DNA of 64,000 nt, taken from the NCBI GenBank assembly GCA_965207275.1, contig CBDBMH010000001.1, positions 1,144,827 to 1,208,826 on the forward strand. Direction: 5' to 3'. The notes under the pieces were generated by a model. The model searched no databases. It saw only the letters and a program-made list of their open reading frames with translations, and was not told where the DNA came from. Origin of the DNA: Bin22 sp965207275 (GTDB lineage: Bacteria; Chloroflexota; Dehalococcoidia; Lucifugimonadales; UBA3495). Position 1 is the first letter of the stretch. Every line of letters starts with the position of its first letter. The position numbers were made by a program, and so were the translations under genes. Shown in pieces: positions 25,411 through 35,486 of this stretch.

Positions 25411-26214
25411 ATGCATGGCATTGGATCGCTCGTTTCGAACACCCGTTTGGTTCTGGTGTTGCTAATTGCTTCGCTGTTTACCGCGGCTGCTTTTGCGGCG
25501 CTGTCGCCGCCGGCGGTACTGGGTCAGGCCAACGATAGCCCGGCGACCATGGAGGAGTGCAGAGAGGAACTGGCCGCCGGGCGTGCGGTGTTATGCAAGA
25601 GAAATTCCTTCTCCGTCACCACTACCATGGCTGACGGGACATACCACATCAACTGGAGTGAGTGGGCCAACCGGCAGAGCAACGTGGAACGCTACAACAT
25701 CCAGAGGCTCCGGTTCATGTACCGCTACAGTTTCCAGCTCGAAGCCGACGGCGCCGCTGTGAACCACTGGGAACACACTGCACCGGATGTGAACAGCTGC
25801 AGGCCCCGGGCGGCTGAAAGGGACAGCGCGGGAGTGGTGACCCGATGGGCCTGGTCCTGCAATGGCATCTCCAATGTCCACGAAGACCCTTCGGGGGCGC
25901 CGACGTCGGTAGAGCGGTTGGACGACGACTGGACGTCCACGTCCTGGACCGACTCCCTGTTGGCGCCGGGACCCAAGCATAACGTCCAGGTTCAGGCTCT
26001 AAGGATCCCAGGCAGCCAGACCGAGGCGCACCCGGACAACCCGCAGAGCGCAACCGACCGGCTGACGCAACAGGAGGTGGACGATAACACCCATAACCTG
26101 CTCGCCTCCGATGTTGAGATGCACCTCTATGTGATAACCGCTCACTTCGGTGACGGGGCCACCCGGCGCGGCAACGGGCTCATCACCGGCTCACCTTTCG
26201 CCGACAGGCAGTGA
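25411..26214 (+). CDS. Secreted protein of unknown function
   Basis: 267 residues with an N-terminal signal peptide (LVLVLLIASLFTAAAFAALSPPAVLGQA). ATG at 25411 has a strong AGGAGG. The mature part has four or more Cys (MEECREELAAGRAVLCK, VNSCRPRA, WSCNG), which could form disulfides, and a beta-rich stretch TYHINWSEWANRQSNVERYNIQRLRFMYRYSFQLE. No catalytic motif is visible. Its divergent neighbour is the membrane-bound XRE protein. Function unknown. Confidence 0.65.
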   Translation: MHGIGSLVSNTRLVLVLLIASLFTAAAFAALSPPAVLGQANDSPATMEECREELAAGRAVLCKRNSFSVTTTMADGTYHINWSEWANRQSNVERYNIQRLRFMYRYSFQLEADGAAVNHWEHTAPDVNSCRPRAAERDSAGVVTRWAWSCNGISNVHEDPSGAPTSVERLDDDWTSTSWTDSLLAPGPKHNVQVQALRIPGSQTEAHPDNPQSATDRLTQQEVDDNTHNLLASDVEMHLYVITAHFGDGATRRGNGLITGSPFADRQ

Positions 26215-26417
26215 CCGTTAGCCAGCAGGTCGGAGTGAGCTTGTGTTTGACGCTGAATAGACGGCGATAGTAGTGCGTCTGAAGTCGGGAGCGGACTGCG
26301 CCAAGTAGTCTTAACCCGCAAAACCGGCGCCAGTATAGGTACGGAAAGAGGGCGACTTCACGTCCCACTGAGCTGTGACGGTGGTTGGCTCACAGTCCGC
26401 CGGGCCCGAAGCTCAAG

Positions 26418-26475
26418 GACGGTTCTGTCTACCTTGCACGTTGGTGGGCCGGACTTGACGGTAGACAGTACCGTC
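26418..26475. repeat. att-like palindromic site, copy 1
   Basis: Arms GACGGTTCTGTCTACC and GGTAGACAGTACCGTC are inverse with one mismatch and surround a core with GGTGGGCCGGACTTGAC. The right half matches the copy at 30463 almost exactly. Located just outside the 3' end of the first defence-like cassette. The surrounding 26215-26603 gap shows no gene. Confidence 0.7.
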
Positions 26476-27470
26476 TTTGAGATGTGGATGGGCATATAAT
26501 CCAACAGGCCACGAAGCACAAAACCAAGAGCATGTAGACACATGATTGAGGGGGAAAAGGATACACCAACCTCAAACTTCGAGCTTTTCGCCCGAGTTTA
26601 GGACTATACCTCGACTCGGAATTCATGGACTTTCTTGGCCAATTGGTCCAAGTCTCTTTCTTTTTCCTCATGAGTTCCAGGCGTCAACGTTACCAAATCC
26701 ACATCAGTAGCCTCCCTTATGTCAGGATGCTCGAATATTCTTGTCCCTCTTCCGATTTTGATTACATTGTTATCAAATCGAATATGCCTGTCGTGAGCGT
26801 AAATTCTGAAAGCCGACTCATGGAACAGGCGCACTGTAACAGACTCAATACCATTTCCTACCAAACTAGAAACGGTGCGCTTCATATTACCTTCGATGGC
26901 TTGTGGTACATCTCCAGAATCGTTAGGAGATGAGTACAAGGTTACTCGGCACTTGTATGAGTCTCTGGCAAGGAACCGCAGGAGGCGAAATATGCCGTTA
27001 GAGTTGTTGCTCCTTGCTGCGTGTTGGTCCACTATGACGACGTTCCGGCAGTAAGCGGCGAGTCTTTGGAATCGCTTCTCCCAGACCGTGTCTGTGAGTT
27101 CGCCAACGGAAATCGCCTTTTTGCTCAGCATTAAAGACTCTTCGAATGTCCCGGACACATCGATATCCCACAATCTAACGCCTTCAACCGAGCCGTACTT
27201 TCTGGCCTCTCCATCAGGTATTCCTAAGACAATCGCGCGAGTTTCTTCCAGGATTGCGACTTCAAACTTACTCTGGCAAGAGGACAGAGCGGTAGGAGTG
27301 TCTATCTTCTCCCAGTCATGTTTGACGCCATCGAGTGAACCCCAACGGAAAGCACTCCCATTGTTCTTGACGGCGGTCGTCCAAGCCAACATCCAATTTT
27401 TCCGAGCGGCCGGGTTTAAAACATCAAACCTACCAAAAATCGAAGTGTCTCCGCGCGGCGGATGTACTAG

Positions 27471-28327
27471 AAGCCATTTCAAAAATACCGAATAAGGTTT
27501 ATGCTCCTGACCAAAGGGAAAGTGTGGGGTGGAACGGTGGAGCAGGAATTGAGCGATGCCCAATGGAAACTGATACAGCCTTGGTTGCCAGCGCCTAAGC
27601 GGAGGGGGCGTCCCAGAGCCGATGACCGGCGCACCATCAATGGTGTCTTGTATGTGTTGCGCACGGGCTGCCGCTGGCAGGACCTTCCGGGAGAGTACGG
27701 CAGTTCCGTGACTTGCTGGCGACGACTGAACCAGTGGCAGGAACAAGGGGTCTGGGAAGATATCTGGCGGACTCTGCTGGGCACTCTGGATGCCCAAGGT
27801 AGGCTGGAATGGGAACGGGCCCACCTGGATGCCACTTTCGCCCCAGCCAAAAAGGGGGAGACCAGGTAGGACTGACCCGCAAGGGCAAGGGCACCAAACT
27901 GATGCTGGTGGTAGACAACCAGGGAACCCCTCTGGGAGCCTTGGTGGCCAGCGCCCAGCGGGCGGAGATCACTCTGGCCGAGGCTACCTTGGCAACGGTG
28001 AGGGTACCGCGGGCCAGGGGACGACCCCGCAGTCGTCCCGGGGAACTGGTAGCCGACCGAGGCTACGATTCTCGAGCATTCCGAAACCGGTTGCGGCGGA
28101 GGGGAATCAAGCCTTGCATCCCGGAACGACGTGGCAAAAGGCCGCGACCGGGCCGGAAAGCTCAGGTGTCCAACTACCGCCATCGGTGGGTAGTGGAACG
28201 GACCTTCGCCTGGTTGCACAACTTTCGTCGGCTGGTAGTTCGATACGAGAGAAAAGCGGATCTCTATTTCGGCTTCGTCCTGCTGGCCTTTGTAATCCTG
28301 CTCACTAATCGAATTTTGAAATAGCTT
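27471..28327 (+). mobile_element. IS5-family (IS427-like) insertion sequence
   Basis: 857 bp with terminal inverted repeats AAGCCATTTCAAAA / AAGCTATTTCAAAA (read inward) and a 4-bp target duplication CTAG (27467-27470 and 28328-28331). Two overlapping transposase frames. The clean target duplication and intact frames point to a fairly recent insertion into the ATPase partner gene. Confidence 0.9.
27501..28324 (+). CDS. IS5-family transposase, made by -1 frameshift (orfA-orfB)
   Basis: OrfA (27501-27869) has the IS5 N-terminal domain ELSDAQWKLIQPWLPAPKRRGRPRADDRRTINGVLYVLRTGCRWQDLP and the first catalytic Asp in HLDATF. OrfB (in frame from 27809 to 28324) has VVDNQGTPLG, LVADRGYDS (second Asp) and RWVVERTFAWLHNFRRLVVRYE (Glu). 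They join by a -1 shift at the A5G5 run 27849-27858, giving ...FAPAKKGGDQVGLTRKGKGTK, as expected for IS427-group transposases. The fused protein is about 274 residues. Confidence 0.85.
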
Positions 28328-28441
28328 CTAGAATCCCAAAGCGTTCCCACATGTCGAAGAGTCGTTTGATGTGAGCTGCGGTCGTACTATTGTCGATAGC
28401 CTCAACTTCAATGGCAAACTTCACTAGCATACCGGTACCAC

Positions 28442-29989
28442 TTACGCCATGATCTCGGCGAACCCTTCCTCGAAAAAACCATTAGGCCAATAATCCTCGA
28501 AGTCTCCGTTTTCATCCAGGCGCAATTGGACTACCTTGCTGCCTTCCATATCTTCAGCGTTTGGGTCGACGTAAACGACTGATACATCGGAAGGGTCGAG
28601 TTTGCCCTCCCGGATATGGCGCTGCATTCGAAGAATAAGTAACTCACTGTGAGTCTCTACGATCCATTGTTTTTCTTCCCTCCCCTTTATGGTTTCCATC
28701 ATGAGGTCGGCCAAGTTCGCTTGGAGCCTTGGATGCAGATGAATCTCGGGTTGCTCAACGCAAAGTACACGTCCCTCTCGACCGATAAAGAAATCTGCCC
28801 CCTCAACGATAACTGGCAATACTTGGTTTATCCCGAACCCCACATCAGCCAAAGTAACTGGTGTTCCAGAGCGACGATCAACTAGAACTAACCCAATATG
28901 CTCGCCCGATAATGCGATGTCTCCTACTCTTCTGACGTCTAAGTCATAGGGGATTTCGAATCGTTCGAACCATTCGTTAACGCGATAAACCAGTCCTGGC
29001 TGATAGTAAAGCCGATGGTGGGTAAACTCGCCCCTCAGCCCCGAAAAATAGCTATTTTCACCCTGGACTCTATAAAGACGCTCCGGATAGCTGCGCAAAG
29101 GACCTAAGTACCTAGCAGCGCTCAACTGTTCATGAAAGAGCACCGGTATATCTTTCAACTCCAACAACTGCCCTAAGTCCAATGTCTGGTCAAGTGCCTG
29201 AAGCAGTGCCCGGTTCGGGCTTCGGTTCAACGCACGCATCTGTGTACGGGCTTTGTCTACGTCTCTATCAAGCGGTGGTAGTTTCAAGAGTTCATGCTCT
29301 GACATCCCTTCCAAGTCTTCAAATCGGTCTCGTTGCTCGTCCCTTTCAATTTTTCGTAGTCTTGCGCGCTCCCTTACGAGGCCACGCTCTGGTTCGGGCA
29401 ATCGATTTTGATTTCTTTCTAGTAGTCTTTCCAGCTCCAATAGCTTTAGTTCTGGCAAGAAACGGAGTTCCCTTCCAAAGTCCAATATCATACGGGTTGT
29501 AGAAATATCAGCAATTGATACATGGGCGTTCCACCAACTGCCCCCTGCGCCATCCAACTTTGCTTCCACCAGTAATTTGCCTTGGCTAGTAATCTGATAC
29601 TCCACCTCAGACAACATGGCAGAATCCTTTAAATGCCTCTCTCCTCTTGCATCAATGTCTGCAACACCGACGAAGCCCATCTGGGCACTTATGTGAGAGT
29701 CTCGGTGGTTAAACGTCAAGCCAACGCCAAGTTGCCTGTCATCATCATGGTTGTGAAGCAACGCAGCATAACTGCCTAGGTCGATGTATTCGCCTCTAGT
29801 AACTAATCCCCAGATTGTAGCGGCGTTGCCGGCCTTTAGAGCTGACTGCTTGAGCATCAATACCGCTTGGATGATTGAACTCTTACCACCAGAATTTGGG
29901 CCGTAAATCAGAGTGATCTTGGACATTGGAACTTTTTGCTCCACCTGACCAAACGCCTTGAAATTTTGTAGTCTCAGTTCAAGCAACAT
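28442..29989 (-). CDS. ABC/RecF-type AAA ATPase of a defence-like two-gene cassette (DUF3696-like)
   Basis: Walker A GPNSGGKSS near residue 30 follows LELRLQNFKAFGQVEQKVPMSKITLIY, the SMC/RecF/OLD-type N-terminus. The middle (about 200-270) is a charged coiled-coil-like stretch. The C-terminal signature/Walker B region is VTLADVGFGINQVLPVIV...GRVLCVEQPEIHLHPRLQANLADLMM, then the switch WIVETHSELLILRMQR. The last 60 residues (VSVVYVDPNAEDMEGSKVVQLRLDENGDFEDYWPNGFFEE) resemble DUF3696. ATPases of this kind drive paired effectors in Septu- and AbiL-like defence systems. The partner starts 11 bases downstream and is broken by an IS. Alternative start: GTG at 30001. Confidence 0.8.
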   Translation of the reverse strand: MLLELRLQNFKAFGQVEQKVPMSKITLIYGPNSGGKSSIIQAVLMLKQSALKAGNAATIWGLVTRGEYIDLGSYAALLHNHDDDRQLGVGLTFNHRDSHISAQMGFVGVADIDARGERHLKDSAMLSEVEYQITSQGKLLVEAKLDGAGGSWWNAHVSIADISTTRMILDFGRELRFLPELKLLELERLLERNQNRLPEPERGLVRERARLRKIERDEQRDRFEDLEGMSEHELLKLPPLDRDVDKARTQMRALNRSPNRALLQALDQTLDLGQLLELKDIPVLFHEQLSAARYLGPLRSYPERLYRVQGENSYFSGLRGEFTHHRLYYQPGLVYRVNEWFERFEIPYDLDVRRVGDIALSGEHIGLVLVDRRSGTPVTLADVGFGINQVLPVIVEGADFFIGREGRVLCVEQPEIHLHPRLQANLADLMMETIKGREEKQWIVETHSELLILRMQRHIREGKLDPSDVSVVYVDPNAEDMEGSKVVQLRLDENGDFEDYWPNGFFEEGFAEIMA

Positions 29990-30001
29990 ACCTGGCTGCA
30001 C

Positions 30002-30712
30002 ACCACCTAGCGTCTTGACGGTTTCTCCAGTGCCGTGCCCACATTACCATCCACTGCCCTTTCCGACAAGAACGCTCGCGTTCTTCTCGATGAGTGCTGT
30101 GGTCCTAGAGAGGAAGCGCCCATACGCTAAGTCGCCCTCAGGCAACGTCAGCGAGCAAGGACATGGCAAAACCAGAACCTGCCGCGACCACTTTGGGCAG
30201 GACTATCCGCACCCTCTCTTAGCAACGGGAATCGGTACGGCCACCGGGTTCCCTTATAACTGACGGGCTGTCGGCGACGGGGTCTGTTACTAGGATACAG
30301 TGAGTGCAGCAATCCCTGCAGGAAACCGTCGGTTAACTATACGGAACGTGGGAATATCGGCCAAACAACAGCCTCACCCGCCCCCTAACGCCTCTTGAGC
30401 GGGCAAGAACAACGAGGTTCAAGAAGAGAATACGGTTCTGGAGAGGGCCCGTTCAGGTTCGAGGTACTGCCTACCGTCAAATAAGGCTGAAAAAAGTGGG
30501 CCTAACTTTACGGTAGACAGTACCACTTTTGAGTTGGAGTTGAATCTGCCAGCAAACTAGGATGCGTGATCAGTTTCTTTTTCAAAGACCTCATGATCCC
30601 CGATCCTAGACGGCCTTGCATTGTTACCACGAGGTAAGTCGGTCCAAAGGAATATTTATGAAAATTTCCGTCCATGGCCGCTATCCCTAAATTGGTTCCT
30701 CGATTCCGCAGG
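30002..30712. other. Intergenic region between the two cassettes
   Basis: About 710 bases without a supported gene. It holds the att-like site at 30463-30524 and a small hairpin AAGAACG-CTCG-CGTTCTT at about 30069-30086 upstream of the ATPase gene. No reverse transcriptase, tRNA or CRISPR repeat is seen. Confidence 0.6.
30463..30524. repeat. att-like palindromic site, copy 2
   Basis: GGTACTGCCTACCGTCAAA and TTTACGGTAGACAGTACC are near-perfect inverse arms around a core with GTGGGCC. The left half with core matches the copy at 36645 (TACCGTCAARTAWGGCTG...GTGGGCC); the right half matches the copy at 26418. Same orientation as both. Confidence 0.75.
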
Positions 30713-32454
30713 CTAGACCCTAATGCGCGGTCTCACTCGATTCCTTACCGATTGGTAAAGGTCAATCTGCTGATTTTCATGTTCCAATGTTACCACTAGC
30801 GCATACGTCTGTTTATCCTCGCCCAGTGGACTCGGGAACCTCGACTGACAACCAACGAATATCTGCAAAGTGGCCTCTCCGTTTGCCACTGGACTATAGT
30901 TTAACTTAGTTCCCTGATTGGATTCCCAAGCCCGTGTTTGCACTGTGGACATCCTAAGAGTTTGTCCGCCGGGCTTAAAGTCCAACTTGTTAACTTTGGG
31001 AACAACAGGAGATTCCCCGTCGCCTCGGTATGCGGACCGGTATTCGAAGATTTGTTCAGATGTTAACCCTCGGTAGACTTCCAACCACATGGCGGTGGAG
31101 ATGTAATCTCTTCTGCTGAGCCTGGTAGAGGGGTTGTACGCCAATGACACTCTGACAGAACGTCTTCCGGAGGCTTCAAGAAACTCCGACGGAATTGTCA
31201 ATGAATACACGTGAAAAGTCCTGTGAGCGACCACGTCTTCCGAGAACAAAGTGACTCTGGATGGCGAAGACCACGAGGCCTCAACCGTTGGAATCCCATA
31301 CCCAACTGTCTTCAGAATCTGACTCTGTTTGTTATCGAACAGTCCCCTAAGGTTACGATCGACCTTCGCGGAGTTGGCAACCACAGCCCTAATTAAGTTT
31401 GCGCTTGGGGCGGTTCCTAGCTGTTCTCGTAATGCAGAATCCACTCGCGCCGCGATATGAGTTACCCTCGCGGCCGCGAAGCTCGTACCCACCGATGCCC
31501 GAAGAAGCCCTCTGGTAACAAAATCGTGAGTGGTGGAAGGCTCCCCAAGATTCGGGTCGTTCTTCTGCCATATGTAGTTGTTTCCGAGTGAATCAACCGC
31601 GTAGTTGCCTCCGTAATGAACAACTTCAGGTTTGACCGCCCCTGCCACACCAGGCCCAGACCGAGTGAAAGCGGAAGGAGCGCCTTCAGGAGACACGGCC
31701 AGGCGCGTGGTATAGCCATTGTCATAGGGATCGGCACGCCTGGTTATGGAACCTACCGTTAAGCATAATGCTGCGGTTGCCGGGTCGATGAGTCGATGCT
31801 CGGGGCTGGAGAGATTGTTTACGGCTTCTCTCTGAAGTTGCTGGGAATTGAAAGCTTGCGGCAACGCGGGGTCCGGAACATTACCAGCCGACACCACAAT
31901 GACCAGGTCAAGTCTTCTGGCCAGTTCATCGAGAAGTTCCGCCCAAGGGAGTTGACGGCCACCGTCGTAGACCCTGTCAAGGTGACCTATCGACAAATTG
32001 AATATCCGTATGCCACGTTCTCGATGGAAATACTCAATTGCGTCCCGTAGAATTTCTTCAACTCTTTGTTCGTCAGGAAACTCTACCCAACCATCGGAAT
32101 TTCCAAACGGATCGTCTCGGTGTCTTAAGACTTTGGCAGCGCAAACACCGACTTGAGGAAACCAATCACCACTAACCATCCGCCTAGCAATATCCCCATA
32201 AACCACTAGACCGGCCACCCTGGTCCCGTGCCCATTTTGATCAACAACGGTAGCTTCTCCCGACCCGAAATCCTCCTCTTCAATAACCGTGCCCCTCAAC
32301 AAGGGATGGCCAGAAACAACTCCCGAGTCAACGACGCAAGCCACAGAAGCGTGATCTGGAAGGTTGGGCAACCGATCAGGGACTTCAAGACTGCTGAAAA
32401 TGTCGAAGGCTTCCTCCGGAAGGGGGCGAGGAGGCAGATCCACTAAAGAGACTA

Positions 32455-33682
32455 GTAGTCTAACGCGATAGGATTGATGGCTGGTAATATAGGAGGAACA
32501 GACCATCGCCAAGGGCGATGGGGAAGTGGGGAGGCTGGGAAGTGAAGAAATATCGGGTGAGGCTGGAAGGGGAAGAACAGGAAGAATTGAAGGCGCTGGT
32601 ATCCAGGGGCAGAGCAGCGGCCTACAAGCAAATTCACGCCCGCATTCTGCTGCTTAGCGACGAGAATCAGGCCGCGGGTCCTATGCAGGACCAGGAGATA
32701 GCCCGGGCGCTGAAAGTAGGGACTGCCACCGTGGAACGGGTGCGGCGCCGGTGCGTGGAAGAAGGTGTGGAGGCTGCCCTGGGCCGCCGGGAGCAGTTGA
32801 ACCGGCGCAAGAAGAAACTGGACGGGGCAGGGGAGGCCCAACTGGTTGCCCTGGCCTGCTCGAAGCCACCGGTGGGACGGGTAAGTTGGACCCTGCGGAT
32901 GCTGGCCGACGGACTGGTGGAAAGGGGGATAGTGGACAGCATCGGTACCGATACGGTGCGTCGGACGCTGAAAAAAACCAACTCAAGCCCTGGTTGAAGG
33001 AGTGTTGGTGTATCCCGCCTAAGGCCAGCTCCGAGTTTGTATGCGCCATGGAGGACGTGCTGGAGGTGTATCACCGGGATTACGGGGAAGAGGAGGTGCT
33101 GGTGTGCCTGGACGAGACCAGCAAGCAGTTGGTGCAGGAGACCCGCCAGCCTTGCCCAGCGCGGCCTGGTGCAGCCATGGCCTACGATTACGAATACCGG
33201 CGCAACGGGGTGAGCAACCTGTTCATGCTGTTCGCACCACTGGAAGGGTGGCGGAGGGTGGAGGTCACCGAGAGGCGGACCAGGACCGATTGGGCGGAGG
33301 TAGTGCGGAAACTGGTGGACCAGGACTATCCAGACAAGGAACGGATAGTACTGGTGATGGACAACCTGAACACCCACCATCCCGCATCCCTGTACGAGGC
33401 CTTCGAGCCAGCGGAAGCTCGGCGTATTGCTGAACGACTGGAGATACACTACACGCCGAAGCACGGCAGTTGGCTCAATATGGCTGAGACGGAGTTGGCG
33501 GTGCTGGCCAGACAGTGCCTGGACCGTCGGATTCCCAATCAAGAACTGCTGGGCCAGGAGACCCGAGCCTGGCAAGACCAACGAAACCGACAGGAGGTCC
33601 GGGCAGAATGGCGTTTCACCACCCAGGACGCCCGTATCAAGCTCAAGTCCCTGTACCCATCATTTCAATAGCGATAATCTAC
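32455..33682 (+). mobile_element. IS630-family insertion sequence
   Basis: 1,228 bp with imperfect 26-bp inverted ends (GTAGTCTAACGCG... and GTAGATTATCGC..., 19 of 26 alike) flanked by TA at 32453-32454 and 33683-33684, the standard IS630 target. Encodes one transposase through a frameshift. It interrupts the subtilase gene. Confidence 0.88.
32542..33671 (+). CDS. IS630-family transposase, made by -1 frameshift
   Basis: The first frame (to 32997) carries the helix-turn-helix region (MQDQEIARALKVGTATVERVRRRCVEEGVEAALGRR). The second (-1) frame carries the DDE core: LVCLDETSKQL (Asp), IVLVMDNLNTHHP (Asp) and HYTPKHGSWLNMAETELAVLAR (Glu). They join at the A7 run 32971-32977, giving RRTLKKNQLKPWLKECWCIPP, a usual IS630 junction. 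GTG at 32542 with GGGGAGG 8 bases upstream is the preferred start; ATG at 32518 is in frame. Confidence 0.85.
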
Positions 33683-34403
33683 TAGGTCAAAATTGAGCAG
33701 AGCGTCCAGTATCCCGGCATCCGCCTCCACTTTGACGAGAATCAAACTAGGGATACGAAGGGGATCCCTCACTACACGTCCACCCAACTGTTCGACGAAG
33801 CCTCTGAACTCATTGATGGTTTGGGTCTCTCCCAGGGTATTTCCGGGGTTCCACAGGTCTACGTCTAAATAAAACGTCGTCTCTTGGGGTACTCCCTCCC
33901 GTTCCAGCCGTCTTCCTCGTCTCTCATCCGCCGTGACTAGCGACACACTCTCAAGGGAATCGAAGAAAGCGGTCCTCATTCCCTGCGGGAGGAGCATAGT
34001 TAGTGGTGATGATTCCCCATAGCTAGCCGATTCGGCTACAAAGGAGTCCAGAACGTCCTGATCTGTAAATTGGCCTAACACGCGGTAGACTTGGCGGCCT
34101 TCCTGGTTTTCCCGTCTCTCCTCAACGATGGCGATACCCAGGCGTTCCATTGCCTGACGCTGATCGACATCGAGGACATCCAGCCTGAGAACCTTCAGCG
34201 TTCCAGGGTCTATGCCATAACTAGCGCGCAATCGACCGAGTTCGTCTGAGGCTGCTCTGGTTTCTTGCCTCAACCGAGAGCTATGCTGTTGACGGTTTGA
34301 GCGTGGCTGAGGCCTTGGACCTGGGAATGGTCGGGGTCTAACTGAACTCTCCTCAGGCTCTCTTAGAATTTCAATATGGGGGAGAGGTTCTATCCGTTGG
34401 AAT

Positions 34404-35447
34404 TCAACCAACTGAGGGCTCCTGCGGGGTGCTCACTTTTGGGATCTTATCCGTGTGAGACCTTTTCAAGACTGTCATCCGTACTTCATGTCGTTTAATC
34501 GATTTCGTCAAGTCCTCTGCGGTCATAGTCGTGCGACCTTCAAGAGCACATGTCTTGAGCACATCCAGACAAATTCGTTCAACGTCGCCAAAGCTTGATC
34601 CCACGAGCTGTCCGGCAAGATTACTAACGCGAACACCTCTCTTATGTATCGGCTTCAACCTCACCTCCATCAATTTGGCGATTTCATCCTTTTGAGGCAT
34701 GTCGAACCTGAGAACCTCATCGAATCTGCGCCACAAAGCAGGATCCAAGGATTGTTCAAAGTTTGTTGCCGCTATTACGATCGACCGGCTCTTGAAGTTG
34801 TCTAGCATTTGGAGGAAGGAATTAACAACCCGTTTGATTTCGCCATGTTCCGTGGCGTCATCCCGGGACCGCCCGATAGCATCGAATTCGTCAAATAGAA
34901 TCACCCAATTGTCTTGAGAGGCGTAGTCAAAAACCTTCCTTAAATTGGCTGCAGTCTCACCCAATAGGGATGAGACGATGGAATCGAATCTGGCATAAAG
35001 AAGAGGAAGCCCGGTCTCCGCGGAGATCGCTTCGGCTGTAGCAGTTTTGCCGCATCCGGGCGGACCGCAAAACAACAATTTGTGGTTCGGAGTGAGTCCA
35101 TTGGCTTCCAAGATATCCCATGCCCTGAACTCTTGTATGACTCGACTCAGCAATTGGCGCTGTGGCTCGCTTATAACGAGTTCACGGAAGTACCTATCTG
35201 GATGTCGTACTTCTAGCAAAGGAGTTCTGCGATCTTGGTCCCTAGGCGGGGGTTGAAACGGTCCAGAAAGCGAGGGTGCGGCGACGGCCACACCGTTTTG
35301 CAAGATGCGGCTCAATTCGTTCGCCAATGAAGGATGGTGCTTCTTGCGTTCCTCCTCAACAATCATTCGCGCAGCATCCATAAACTGCTCTCTATCGCTA
35401 TTTCGGTATGCCCGAAAAAGCTGCTTGAGTAAGTCTGCGCGTGCCAT
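34404..35447 (-). CDS. AAA+ ATPase of the ATPase-subtilase module
   Basis: 347 residues. An N-terminal helical region (1-110) precedes one AAA+ module: Walker A GPPGCGKT at 128-135, Walker B VILFDEFDAIG, sensor 1 IVIAATNFE, arginine-finger region LWRRFDEVLRF, and a C-terminal lid. It looks like the stand-alone AAA+ ATPases of the CDC48/FtsH-like group that sit before S8 peptidase genes. Its probable task is to sense or unfold a target and hand it to the protease; that is inference. The gene is intact although its partner is split. Preceded by an HTH gene 39 bases upstream. Confidence 0.85.
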   Translation of the reverse strand: MARADLLKQLFRAYRNSDREQFMDAARMIVEEERKKHHPSLANELSRILQNGVAVAAPSLSGPFQPPPRDQDRRTPLLEVRHPDRYFRELVISEPQRQLLSRVIQEFRAWDILEANGLTPNHKLLFCGPPGCGKTATAEAISAETGLPLLYARFDSIVSSLLGETAANLRKVFDYASQDNWVILFDEFDAIGRSRDDATEHGEIKRVVNSFLQMLDNFKSRSIVIAATNFEQSLDPALWRRFDEVLRFDMPQKDEIAKLMEVRLKPIHKRGVRVSNLAGQLVGSSFGDVERICLDVLKTCALEGRTTMTAEDLTKSIKRHEVRMTVLKRSHTDKIPKVSTPQEPSVG

Positions 35448-35486
35448 TAGAACCTCATCTCGGCTAACCGATTAAGCTCGCTTTCC

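Larger units (their letters stand above)
26604..28430 (-). pseudogene. Partner protein of the ATPase, interrupted by an IS5-family element
   Basis: The 5' piece (28328-28430) begins with an ATG 11 bases after the ATPase stop and reads MLVKFAIEVEAIDNSTTAAH... to ERFGIL. The 3' piece (26604-27470) continues VHPPRGDTSIFGRFDVL... Removing the IS and one CTAG restores ATT-CTA-GTA-CAT in frame, giving one protein of about 325 residues. Its C-terminal half contains an HDRHIRFDNNVIKIGRG segment that resembles the degenerate HKD region of phospholipase-D-like or MIT_C-type domains; that is a weak resemblance. It looks like the effector partner of the upstream ATPase and is now inactive. Confidence 0.8.
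30713..34411 (-). pseudogene. Subtilisin-like (S8) protease of an ATPase-subtilase module, split by an IS630 element
   Basis: The 5' piece (33685-34411, TTG start) gives a 240-residue N-terminal region; the 3' piece (30713-32452) holds the peptidase domain with the full triad: Asp in VACVVDSGV, His in DQNGHGTRVAG, Ser in SVGTSFAAARVTH. Removing the IS and one TA restores LLNFDLVSLVDLPPRP in frame, for a protein of about 820 residues. The TTG start overlaps the ATPase stop by 8 bases, with GGAG placed for it, so the two were translationally coupled. The large N-terminal region and C-terminal beta domain match proteases paired with AAA+ ATPases in defence islands. As it stands the catalytic part has no start of its own. 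Confidence 0.85.

Noticed and set aside
30002..30712. A retron or noncoding RNA gene upstream of the ATPase cassette
   Set aside because: No reverse transcriptase gene and no convincing msr/msd-like fold; only one small hairpin and the att-like repeat.
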